From NCBI GenBank assembly GCA_003640385.1, contig RCAB01000002.1, positions 124,001 to 188,000 of the forward strand: a stretch of DNA of 64,000 nt, written 5' to 3'. Each line of letters starts with the position of its first letter. Positions within the stretch are counted from its first letter, which is position 1. This stretch comes from Setaria digitata (Eukaryota; Nematoda; Chromadorea; Rhabditida; Setariidae). Shown in pieces: positions 52,901-64,000 of this stretch. The position numbers were made by a program, and so were the translations under genes. The notes below the pieces were generated by a model that saw only the letters and a list, made by a program, of their open reading frames with translations, was not told the DNA's origin and made no database searches.

Positions 52901-55900
52901 TACAACAGCTTAATAGTGCACTTACCGAAATCCTCTTCTCATGTCATTTTCATTCATTTCAGACTAACAAAGGAAGCGATGACTGCTGTAAGTAGTTTCG
53001 ACTATAGCGGTCAAAAAGCGGTAACTGAGATTGGTTTGTTTATTATGCTCTGTTTAATTGAATAATTTGTTCGTTTGCTTCAGGCATCCGTAACTTTTCT
53101 TCCTTTTGCAACATTCGGAGAATTTTTGCTAATTTCAACGGAACTGCCCTAGTTTTCTGAAACAATAAGTAAGAGTAAAAGATGAAGACAGAAAGCGAGG
53201 AAAAGAAAGATGGAAATAAAAGCATTGATAATCTGTGAATGCTAATTCAACTTGAACCTATGCAAATTTCGAAGTTCTGAACATCAAATAAATAATAAAG
53301 CAAATTTTACTTCTCTAATAAATCCTGAAAATTTCTCTCTCTAAATGAGTCCATCTGTTATCATAAGATGACTATGATGCAGGAAATTGAAGGCATCCAT
53401 TTTTTTTACCTTTATTTTAAAAGTGAATTTGGATACCATGAAGGCAGTGAAATCACTTTTTTAATCTTGCTGTTGCAAAAAGTTATCAAATGACACTTCG
53501 GTACTTCATTTCCGTTCTATCTTCTTCAATTTCATGCATCTGCACCTTTTCCATTAACTTGTAAAAATAAACTCAAAATCGGCATATAATTTCCGGCAGT
53601 ACTGTGCTTCTTATTACCATTTTGGTATTTCCTTTACCGAAGTGAAATAGGATTCTGAAACAGAGAGGTTAATCCTTGTTTGATTATTGAAAAACTTGTA
53701 AGCTTTACAATAACATTCTACTTAATAAATGCGTTTAAATTATCATCCTTATTGATCAATCATTTCCTAACTTAATCTATGCAAGCTGATAGGCCCCAAG
53801 TTTACTAGCCATTAAGAATGCCTGGTAGGAAACTTTTTGATCTGATGTAGTAAGCTATATTTCCCTGCCATAAATGACCCATTTAATTTCTCCGAAGTTA
53901 AAACGATACTAATATAGTGAGCGATCCAAAGTGCACTAGCACACTGTTAGTAGAGAATGATGACATGTCCAGCAAGTTTTCGCCACACTTCGATTGCGTT
54001 TGTGGTGTTAACGACATTTGGATGAAAAAATTTGAATGAGAAATGATTTCTTTCATTTTATTTGATTATTTCTGGCTGTTATTCAAACATCTCAACTCTT
54101 TTAAATAGAGCAGGTCAGGAAGGACATGCTTTCTTCATTCTTTCATTAGTAGAAATTAATTTTTATTTTGCTGACGAAACTTTACAGATTATTTCCTACT
54201 GTTACTTTACTAATCGTTCTGCGGTACGTCCAAGCCTTCAAGAACTTTGATTTAAAAACTACGCTTTCAGATTTGAAATTCTCCTATTCCATCTTTCTTA
54301 AATTGTTGGGCTGAAAATCATTTAAAAATGATTTATATAAAATATGATGCAAAACAAAAAAGGGATTAATCTCTGTAATGCAAAAATCAATTGGAGCTGC
54401 GCAGGCATTTTTAACTGCTGTTTCCAAAAAGTTTGAAAGTATTGAGTTTGCCTCAACGATGTCATTGACATTTTTTATATTAAATTCTGAAGATGGCGTT
54501 AAAAGTTTCAGTAGAAACAACAGAAATGGCGAGACGACAGTCAGCAATTGATTGCGACACGAATGGACTTAACTTCGGCAAGGAAAAAAAAAAGAAACTG
54601 ACGTATGATTTCTGACTGTTACTGGAAGCTTCTGTTCGAAGCAGTCTTTTGTTTTTGACCTATAACGAAGCAGGGTCATAAGGTTGAGTACGAAGGAAAT
54701 ATATTGCTTAGGGGACTGCTAACGGCACATTCTTCTTGAAAAAGTCGGTTAGAGTGGTAATAGTTTTCTGCCATGCAGTGTTTATGATTAAATTATGTTT
54801 TCCGAAATTTTTTGTTCCTAACATTTTAGTTTCATTTTACTTAAGTGCTGAATCTTGAAAATCTGATTCATTCATAAGCTAAATTGTCTCAGACTGCCAA
54901 CTTTTATTATTCAGAAGTTATGAAACTTTTATAAGCTTTGTATTCTTAATACACTATCCTTACTCACTGAGTTGCGCGAATAGTGTCCTTCTTTCTAAGA
55001 TTAATTTGGTTGCTGGATTTACTATAATCGTCCATTAATTTTTAGAGGTGATACTCTTGCCACGATTTCAAAGGTGAATATATTTTTTTCTCGTAAGACT
55101 GAAAGAGGAAATTCGAAAAATGGAGTGCGAAAGCTATCGAAAGAATTGGACAGCTGCGGAATATGTTTGAATAAAAATATGAACTATGACGCAGAAATGA
55201 TCAAGATCAGTGATGCTAATATTTTGAATACTGAACAGATAAATAGTAAAGGTGAAATAATCAAAGCTTTTTAAGGGACTCTTTCTGAAAAGTTTGAACT
55301 AGCTAGTGGACTTGTAATTCTTTTTTAAGCAAATTAGTTCGCATGAAAACTACCGTCTGTTTTGAAAACAATTAGTTTAACTTAATAAACTTAGGTATAA
55401 TTTAATGATTTAATTAATAATTTTATAAGTCTTATTTTATTTACTGCGAACTTCACAGTATTTTAAGAAGCAGAAATTCAAAAATTATGAATAAAATAAA
55501 ACGAGATCAGATCTTGTAATTTGGGAGACTTACAATCCAAATTTAAAAGAACTGGAATTAAGATGATAATTTGGCTAAATTATAGCAAAAAAATCATTCA
55601 GTGAAGAGCTTGTGGCGCAAATGCTGCAAGGATTACATTACAACAGTTTGCCTTGCCCCTGCAGACAAGCCACCTTAAATCGGTATGCTCATTTTCCAGC
55701 CCTGACTCTGGCTTAATGAAATTTGCGAAACGCAAAAGCTGTAACTGCATGAAGCAATTTTTTCACTAGTGAATTTCTGAAGCTATGAATTTGATTTTCA
55801 CTAGGACTAATATCATTGAATTACTAGAGAAGTTGCTTAGAAAAGCGGGTGTTGTATCTGAAGAATACTCGAAGGTCGAGTGACGAGATTAATGGATCTA

Positions 55901-57789
55901 CTTAGGTGACACTACACGAGTTTGAATTTGATGCAAAAAAAAAAACGAGAATTGGATTTTGTGGATTGAAATCGTCCACATTTCAACTAACAGTATTTCA
56001 GTAGCGCATTTTTTAGCTCAGCACTATTTATTACTTTTATAATTGAGTCATAATTCTGCACCCTTGTTAGTATGTCATTTAATTTGCCAGCAACAACAAT
56101 TTCGTGTCATTTAGCAAAATTGTATTGAGAAAAAATAACATACTAATAAAATTAATTATTGCATTATCATTAGTGTAAAAAACTACTGCTCGGCCGAGTT
56201 GCGCCAGAAGAAATGTTATAAAATCTTTTATCAAAACTCATCTTTACTTGAATGAAAATTGAGTGAGGTGGCTTCACTTAGATCGTAAAATCTTTCAAAT
56301 GCAAATTAGTTATAAATAACTATTTACAGGCTTTTAAAAAATGATTCCAAAAGCAAGGATAGTTCTGCCATATTTGTGCCACAACCAGAAATTTATAAAT
56401 TTTGCGAATTACAGAGCGAGAGCATTTCTGGTGATAAAATCGATTATCTGCATTTTAATTTTTCTGCTTTAAAATATATGCTTTTCTTATTCGAGAAAAT
56501 GAACAATTTTGAGCTAAGTTTAAATTAAAATCGCCTTCTTTCAAAATTTTCATATTTTGTTAAAATATCGGAAATGTGTTAAACATTTAACAGAGTTTTT
56601 TTGACCTTCTTTACAACAAAAATTAGTTAGTAGACTAAAAGTTTTCCAGCTAATCGACAAAATGAGAACGCTTACAATGTTAGCAAAGATACGGCTTTTC
56701 CCGAAGGATTTTCACTGGAAGTAAGATTTTCTCGCATGATAATATGCAAAGGAAAAAAAAGCTCGCGTAGTGTGACTATTCTTTCTAATTTAATATTTGA
56801 AGGAGAGACTCTTTGGAATTATTTAACCTGTAGAAACTGTTTGAGGGTAAAAATGTTGAGGGGACCAGTAGGTTTGCCAGTTTTTTACTAATGTTAATAC
56901 AATTATGATATGATTTTCTTCTACTTTTACTAATTCTAACTTTTTAATAAATGAATTCATCGGCACTGAAAACTCTTAAATTTTTTTAGTGTTTTAAATG
57001 AAAGTAGTTTAATTTGCAGGCACAACCAGAACTCAGCGCTGAATTTGTTGCACAAGAACTTTCAGACAACAAACCAGTTGAGGAAAAGGGTTCTGAAAAG
57101 AAAAAATATGATGACAGAAAGCGAACAGAATCCAAGATTGGTAACTGCTTCATTTTTTTACATTTAAAGAGCAAGATTTGTTGACAAACCGCTCTTTATC
57201 TTTTATAATTTTTTAAACAATTGCAGAAATTTCAGCGTTTTTCAAATTGGCAACATTATCCGTAATGACTATTAAGTTCACAGTTTTCGAAATTAATTTT
57301 AAGTAGAAAAGATTCAATGGCGAGGGACGAAAGTTCTCGATCGAGAAGTAAGGGATTCTGAAGCTCTTGATAAAATACCCAAAAGAACCTTGATAAAAAG
57401 CAGGGTTTTGTCAAGTTTAAGAAGGAAATGCACCAGAAGGAAGCTTTCACCCTTGAATTCAAGCGATTCAGCTAAGTCAGTATTTTCATTGTTATCGTTC
57501 TCTACTGTTTGAAATATTCTATTGTCTAAAAACTCCAATAATATATGATGAAGAATCGTTAACTGTTATTTGCTGGACACCGAGGATTGATTACTTTCAG
57601 AAACAATTCCATGGTGGAACGGAAGGCGTTAATGTTAAGAAGGCCGTTAAATCGTAGTAACAGCTTATCTGGAAGGCATTCAAACAAAAGCCAGCGGATA
57701 GAAAAACGTGCTACGAAGACTCTCGGTATTGTTGTCGGTACTGTACTTTTCAAATATATTTTAGAAATTTCTAAAATTATTTCGTTTTT

Positions 57790-57824
<35 letters not shown>

Positions 57825-58114
57825 AAAAGGGAGGCATTCAGTTTACACCATATAATAGCAGCATTCTTTCACATACCTGTATTGTTCGATCTCGCCAGGT
57901 GTATCGTCAAACTAAATTTCATTTCATTTTCAACTAAATTTCACCAGAAAAAATTTCCTCTTATTTCCTTTTATCAATAGTTTTTCAATAAACTTTTTTT
58001 GGCTTTTCATTATGGTATTCATTCCATTCATGACAACAAAAAGAAATTGAAAAAACTACTTCTGAATTCATTTTACAGAAACATAATTTGAAAAAAAGCT
58101 GAATACTCTTTACG

Positions 58115-58146
<32 letters not shown>

Positions 58147-58787
58147 AAATAAAACTGCAAATTCTTCTCATTAGATTTGTTTGGCTTGTGGCAGTGTGGC
58201 AGAATCGAAAGCAATACGCTAGGGACCAAGTAATGTTGTTGAAATACGAATTCTATAATTTAATTTTAAAAGAGATAAGAATGTACAATGTTTTGATGTG
58301 AAGGCAATTTCGATAATAATCCAATTTCTTTATAAGTAAATTTGAAAAGTCATTTTCATGCAGAATTTTTAAACCCTTCGTTATATTTTTTTTTTGATTT
58401 TCTTACAAGGATTCAAACAAATTAGAATATTTATTTAAAACAGTAGCTTAATAATTGCAGGGATATTTCTCGCTTGTTGGGTGCCGTTTTTCTCGGTCTA
58501 TATTCTTAGTGCAATTTGTATCCAGCTGGATATTAAAAGCTGCCAAGCGGAATTCTATGCTCTTTTTTATACTACTTGGCTTGGTTACATCAATTCATGT
58601 GTCAATCCAATAATTTACACTATTTTCAATGTGGAATTTCGACGTGCCTTCAAATGTATACTATTAGGAAAAGTTCGTCCACTTTTTTTTTTTTTTTTTT
58701 TTGTAACTCCTAAGAATTTTATTCCTGAAAAGTGTACTTCATCCTAATTCTTTTTTTTTTCAGTTTTCAATTCGGAAGGGCTTTTAA
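49980..58787 (+). CDS. dop-3: D2-like dopamine receptor (DOP-3 type GPCR)
   Basis: Seven-helix amine receptor of the Gi/o-coupled D2-like class, expected at neuronal or muscle plasma membrane. Exons: 49980-50279, 51470-51582, 51972-52093, 52217-52343, 52531-52605, 52963-53020, 55098-55251 (tentative), 55841-55874 (tentative), 56330-56430, 56650-56720, 57020-57140, 57307-57475, 57601-57737, 58461-58672, 58764-58787; phases join to about 605 residues. N-terminal sequons are NGT and NTS. TM1 has GNSMVI and TM2 [16 protein letters not shown]3 carries the amine-binding Asp (SASDVACS) and FDRYRAV. TM4 is [18 protein letters not shown]5 has the SISSSMISF serines, TM6 CWVPFF and TM7 [13 protein letters not shown]. 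Loop 3 is about 290 residues, rich in Lys, Glu and Ser. The last short exon (ending FSIRKGF) replaces read-through into a poly-Phe T run. FDRYRAV and [16 protein letters not shown] suggest DOP-3 over DOP-2; I cannot align them. Confidence 0.88.
50820..50842. repeat. Perfect 23-bp palindrome in receptor intron 1
   Basis: CTATACAATAG (50820-50830) and its exact reverse complement (50832-50842) flank a single T. It lies in the first intron of the dopamine receptor, where transcriptional enhancers are common, but no function is shown. Confidence 0.8.
53021..56329 (+). other. Long intronic stretch within receptor loop 3
   Basis: This 3.3 kb separates two firm exons. The two tentative exons at 55098-55251 and 55841-55874 are the only combination I found that carries phase 0 out of the exon ending at 53020 into the phase-2 entry at 56330. 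The second exon is only 34 bp. Nothing else recognisable lies here. Confidence 0.45.
57795..57822. repeat. Poly-A run in a receptor intron
   Basis: About 28 consecutive A bases follow the donor GTACTG at 57738. The frame that runs through it on the plus strand, with a poly-Lys stretch, is intronic read-through. Similar T runs lie at about 58126-58146 and 58682-58701. Confidence 0.85.
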
Positions 58788-61700
58788 CCTCAAACAGGAA
58801 TGAAAAATTCAGAATCTCTCATATGGAGTTCTTTGATTTTCTCTAGCAGTCGATATGCACTTTGATCGCATTTATTAATTAATTCTTGCTTCGCGAAACT
58901 TTTACTTTTTTTACGATTTGGACGGATGGAAAGAATTGCGTGTTGTTGTTTATATTATTTATTGTTCATTTATAGTACTGAAATTATCCATGAATCATAC
59001 ATTCTTTACCGTTTATCCACGCTTGCTTTGGCTCATAATTAGGACAAATGATACGAAGATGTAATGATGGGATTTGAGAATATGCCTGCATGTCGACATG
59101 GAAACAAATATCAACACCTGGATCTCGAAGTTGAGTTACTACAATCTGTAATTAGCTCTGGTTTTTTTTTTTTTTTTTTTTCAAATACGCTAATATTTTG
59201 AAGGAATTGATCTGTAATGATTAATTAAATGAAACACTGAAATTGAAACGACCTTAGCTGGAGCATAAATAATTCTATTATCTTTTCGTGCTCTCATCAT
59301 ATAATTAAATACAGTGCTTGGACATTCCTTTGGCGCTTCTATCTTCTAAATTGCAGTATTTTAATGATAAGTTCATAACTGACTTCTTAGAAATTGTTTT
59401 TCAACTTTTTGAAGTGGAAACCGATTTAGCACTACAGTACAAATGAGGCTGGAAAGTTTGAAAATGAACTGTGCGAGACATGAATTAAGACAATTCCAAG
59501 TTTTCGCCTTATTAAAATCCAAGAGTGCTCACAACAGATTCACTCTCAGTTGCGCCATCCTCACAGTGTACGTCCACAACAATATTATTTGTTTCAGCCA
59601 ACTGAACAAAATAAAGTTTAGAATAAAAGTATACCAAATTTTTTGTAAACTGTTAGGAGATCTCAGTGAGTCAAAGGGAAGACAAAAGTATGCATGATAC
59701 CTCAATTCTTGCAAATTTCGGATTTTGAAATATTCAAACTCATTTCAGTAGACTATCGCTTTCAGATGTTTTAAGCAAAGAGGCAAAATTGGTGGAATTA
59801 AATCTTGAGCTTTTATTAAAACAGCCATTAAAATTAATTATGCTCACCTTACTTTTGTTTTCATTAGTTTTTAGACGTACTGGCTTTATAACCGGTGATG
59901 GTGGATCTAAACGCACAAATGCAAATTCTGTAAGGCAGTGCCTCCAAGTATTTAATGTCCAGAAAAAAGCTTGAAATCTGTTAAGCCATAAACTGTTTAA
60001 ATTATTTCACCTTTCTTTCCAGATGACTTCTCAATATTGTTTATCGTTTCAGAAATTTCATTTACCCGAAGATTTTCAGACATTAATTGATTATGTCGGG
60101 ATAACTGGAGAAAAAAAAAAGCATAATTAACCCAATCATATAATACTGACCCACGAAGTTGCAAATCAAAAGGAATAAGAATTTCAGTAGAGCTTCATCT
60201 CCTTCTTTTTTGTTTAAATCTTTGTTTTGGCAGAAATTTAATTAACAGCTTGGAAAATTACAACCGCAATCGCCAAAATAGTGAAGAAAGTAATAATTAA
60301 ACTTGTATCGCACAAATACCTCAAATGGGGTTTCCGTATTTCTGGAGTTTTATATTTCCGGGAGGAGGCTAAACTTGAGAATTCACTGCATCCAGACAAT
60401 GGAAAATTAATTTAAAAGTATTTCGCAAGAAGTTATTACTTCGTAAAATTCAATTTGCCGTGAGAGAAGCATTCATTCAGTGGATGCTGAGGTTACAGGC
60501 GTGAATATTAACTAGCTCGGCAAATTAACAAAAACGTCTTTGAGTAGGCTATGAAATCAGCAGCAGTCAACTACGCATCTAATATATTAACCAATAAATA
60601 TAAATGAAGAGTTGAGGAACCTGTTCGGCTTTGTTTAGCGTCATATTCATCATATGGGCAAGTAGACTGACGGTTTCATTTGGAAAACTTTTATGCTGAC
60701 TGTTGAACATATTATCTTTCTCGAGTGAATAAATAACCTCTTCTCTTAAGAAAACCTATAACTATAGATGATAGCACCAAATAATCACAGACACAAGTAG
60801 AACCACAATATTCATTCTTTAGCCGACCAACCTGTGATATCCACAACTCAACAATAAAGCACATTTTTAAAATTCACGAAAAATCTGCAGTTTCAATTAA
60901 AAAATAAGGAATGAAGAATTTACATTCCTCGCTTCAAAGGAGCAGGGAAATTAATGAATACTGAATTTCTCCGGCTCACTGCCCTACACATGCCAATATT
61001 ACACAAATGAATAGATAATAACTGGCGCATTTCTGAAGAAATTGTGAAGATTTTATTGCTTGCATCTTTAATCAATATAAAGGATATCTCCAGCTTTTAA
61101 AATCATCTTTCTCTTATCCAATTTTAACTTTTATACGTGGGCAGGTTTGATACAATTGGAAGAAAAAAAAAAACAGTTTTAAGAAACAGATACTTCCTGC
61201 GTTTAAATTATTTAATTGGGAAGAGTTTGAAGCAGAAAGGAGATAATATCCGCTCCATCTATCAGATGAGGTTTTCTCCCTAATTAAATATGACCAATTA
61301 AGACTGGAACTCGATATTCGAAAGTTAAAAATTATAAAAATGTTAAAGATTTAATTACACACGATTTTTCAATTTTAAGGGTAATTTTTTTTCGCCAGCA
61401 ATATTCTCTTGTAAAAAGTTGTTACAATGTGTACATGAAATTATTATTCATCCAGCAACATAATTAAAAACTGATAAATTTATGACACAGACAAAAATGA
61501 AAGAAACGATCCAATGGGAAAATCTCCTAAGAATATGAGACCGGTCAAACATAATATTCAGCAAAACGAAACTGATCTGCTAAGAAACTTCAGTTTCTAG
61601 GAAAACGAAACATTGTAGTTATTAAAAAAAAAAAAAAATGTAGTTGGTATTAAACTGAAAGCACCAGGACTAATTTCTCTGATAGGAAGGCTCCTAGTAT

Positions 61701-61830
61701 AAGAACATAAGAAAAAGGTTCCGAATATTTCAAAATATAATGCTGTCCAGCGTCCAAAATAATATATTCTAGAAATATTAAATGCTAAAATCAAAAACTA
61801 GATCAGTAACCTTTGTCAGAGCCATTATCA
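58788..61830. other. Intergenic region between dopamine receptor and the minus-strand gene
   Basis: The two flanking genes converge here. I see no supportable gene in these 3 kb. There is a T run near 59162-59180 and A/T-rich unique sequence. Plus-strand frames of 84 and 61 codons (59443-59697, 59789-59974) lack any recognisable feature. Confidence 0.6.
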
Positions 61831-64000
61831 TTATTTGAAATTGACATTGCTTTTCGTGCAGAAATCTTCTAGCCTTTTCTTTAGACTGCCAGATTCATTA
61901 ATGTTATATTTCATAATCCAAATCCGTAAACGTTTTAGTGATTCCATGTCGTTATTTCCAGCTGCAGAAAAGTAATGCGATTTGAATGGAATCTAACAAT
62001 ATGCATTTGCCTGTATCTGGAAGAAAAAGTTACAAGAATCTTTACATATTTTTCACAATAAAGCATAAGCACACCTGCTACATCGAACCAAACATTCTGA
62101 GTCGCATACATGAGTCCCTGAAGTTCCTTGATATTAGCCTTGAACTTTTTTGCTCCCTTCTCTTGCCTCCGCCTACAGCGTGGCTGCCAAACTGCTAATA
62201 ACGACTTTATATAACCTCGGTGATTTGATTCCTGAAACCTTCCCCTCAGAATCCCATTTATGAATCTTCGAAACATAGAAAATATTTTATAAAACTATGA
62301 TTTAAAAAAATCAGCCTTAAAATCTAAAACCTACCTGTGGATCCTTGACTAACCCGCCTTCTGGCAATAATTTATGATTCAAATATTTCCGAGTATTTCG
62401 AGAGCAGCTTTCTTCCAATAAGGTGCTCAGTAAAGCAGTAGCAAAATGTTCAATATGAGGTAAATTCTGCTGAAAGTTTCATAAGAAAACATAGCTTCCT
62501 AGCATCTGAAGATAAGCGAAAACTCAAATGTGAAATTTTTGAAATTTTTAATGGAGAAATATACCAGGTCATTTTTCAGACGAAAGAGTGGCTCCTTAAA
62601 GTGACGTCCGGAAATTTTCAGCTGAAAAATAAAAATAATCTTAATCGGACAATCAAAAAAAAGAATAAATTTACAAATAAGTTAGCGTTCTGAGTGCAAA
62701 AACAAACCCTTCTGAAGACCAGTTCTGCCTCGCAAGTCATATCCACTTTTAACAGTTCAATAACAAGTTCAGCAAGACCATCATGAAAAGCTCCAACTTC
62801 ATTGAGCTTTTCAAAAATATTCCCTAAAATAATCTCCTTAAAACATAAAAGATAAAATGTTTGAAAGTTTAAAGTTTTCAATAATAAAGAATTCTAAAAC
62901 AGTATAATCAAAAATGTATTATAGTTTGCCAAATATGGTCGTTTCTTTATTTACTCGCTTTTGAAAAGTTAGATGAAAAATAAGGTGAAAATGACTTGTG
63001 TATAACAATCTTAAACATCACAGAATAGGGAAATCTTCCCTACAGTTAAAATATAAAAGACCTCTCAATGCCATGGAATACAAATATAAAATAAGGCATA
63101 GCAAGCATCACTTTTCTTAAGTAGCAACTTTTCATAAGTAATAAAAATTCAAATATGAAAATATGTAAAAATTGGGCATACGAAGCCTTTTTTCTCGAAG
63201 CACATCGTTCAGATTTCTTTCCAAAATAGTATGACGTATAAGAAGATCACAGCCCTCCTTAGCCCGATATTTCTGAGCATTTTTATACCACAAATTAAAA
63301 GCATCATCGAAACAGTTACTGAAAAAAAAAGAAAAAAAAAAAAAAAACTTACTATTTAACATTGATTCAACATAAATTCAAATGAATAAAAACACCACTA
63401 ATTTTTTTCAGAAACATACCTTTGCAGATGGGCCTTGACAACAGCGCGCAAATAAACTGAAGAGTTATTAAGAAAGCCTAAATCAATTAATGTGTCACAC
63501 AAATCCTGGATTCTTGGCAGGTCATTTTTTTTAAAAGCTTCGGTGAAAAGAATCTCAGCAACCGCCGTATGATGCATCGAAAATAAACCATCCGGTGCTG
63601 TAAGAGCGTTTTTCAATTGAAAAAAATTTGGCAGCTAGGTAGGCAAAAGCATTTCCCAGTTCTTCACTTCCTTTTGATTATGGCATAAAAATGGCAGGCC
63701 AAAATCTTTTTTTTTATTTCGCTTATCAACTTCGGTGGTTTGTTAGGATGCTTTATGATTTTTCTAAAAAAGAGATTCTAAAGAGTCGAGACGACAAGCT
63801 TTGAATACTCATCCCAAAACTTTTCCAATCAAGCAGTTGAAATACATAATTGAAGACAAGATTCCCATTAAATTGTATTACTAAAAAACATACGCGACTT
63901 GACAAGAAACAAATTTCGATAGTAATGAGCATAATCGATTGTTGCCTTCAGTCCTTTTTCGGTTAAAATTCGTGTCAGCAGTTGTAGAATAACTGAATTG
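61831..64000 (-). CDS. Alpha-helical repeat protein, possibly PPR/LRPPRC-like, 5' part outside window
   Basis: Only the C-terminal part is present; the gene continues past the right edge. Exons in transcription order: 64000-63894 (cut by the edge), 63597-63420, 63318-63182, 62836-62708, 62621-62565, 62469-62335, 62231-62075, 61961-61831, ending with TAA. Most phases join. The junction 63182/62836 does not, so that donor is wrong or a small exon is missing in 62837-63181. The translation is rich in amphipathic helices of about 30-35 residues, for example [40 protein letters not shown] and [20 protein letters not shown], recalling PPR or TPR solenoids such as LRPPRC-type mitochondrial RNA-binding proteins. 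The tail has basic segments ([15 protein letters not shown]). Family assignment is tentative; the coding nature rests on the consistent exon series. Confidence 0.65.

Noticed and set aside
57587..57937. 116-codon frame with a poly-Lys stretch
   Set aside because: Its first part is a real receptor exon (57601-57737), but the remainder is intronic read-through past a good donor and a poly-A run.
1..64000. tRNA, rRNA, spliced-leader RNA genes, known nematode microRNAs, CRISPR arrays, transposase frames
   Set aside because: Scanned by eye without a convincing match. A covariance-model search would be needed to exclude them.

Overview
The window is AT-rich eukaryotic DNA with small exons, GT-AG introns of about 50 bp to over 2 kb, long homopolymer and ATT/TAA runs, and pyrimidine-AG acceptors placed just upstream of several start codons, as expected of a nematode with spliced-leader trans-splicing. 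The proteins (an atypical BMP ligand, a fibrillarin with an N-terminal Gly/Arg domain, a D2-like dopamine receptor of the FDRYRAV type) fit a nematode. The low GC and intron sizes would suit a filarial worm, but that last step is inference. No bacterial, phage, CRISPR or operon-type prokaryotic content was seen.

Layout: 1-16679 holds no gene I can support. 16680-19183 (+) is a seven-exon BMP/TGF-beta ligand. 19184-28214 is gene-poor, with one short tandem duplication. 28215-30350 (+) is a five-exon, 12-cysteine secreted protein that I do not recognise. 31162-33164 (+) is the seven-exon proteasome beta-5 subunit. Convergent with it, 34802-38712 (-) is a nine-exon, 726-residue protein with Myb/SANT-like segments. 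About 0.8 kb away and divergent from it, 39531-41523 (+) is fibrillarin in eight exons. 41524-49941 is intergenic with a roughly 360-bp ATT array. 49980-58787 (+) is a D2-like dopamine receptor with a very long third intracellular loop split over many small exons. 61831-64000 (-) is the 3' part of an alpha-helical repeat protein that runs off the right edge.

All gene models were assembled by eye. Six were checked by splice phase and close in frame from start to stop: 440, 219, 277, 726, 349 and about 605 residues. The genes do not form one pathway. The one suggestive pairing is fibrillarin (2'-O-methylation of rRNA) sharing a head-to-head promoter region with a Myb-like protein whose first segment recalls TTF1/Reb1-type factors; this is a hypothesis only. 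The most unusual non-coding signals are a perfect 18-bp-arm hairpin in a fibrillarin intron and other short perfect inverted repeats in introns of three other genes.
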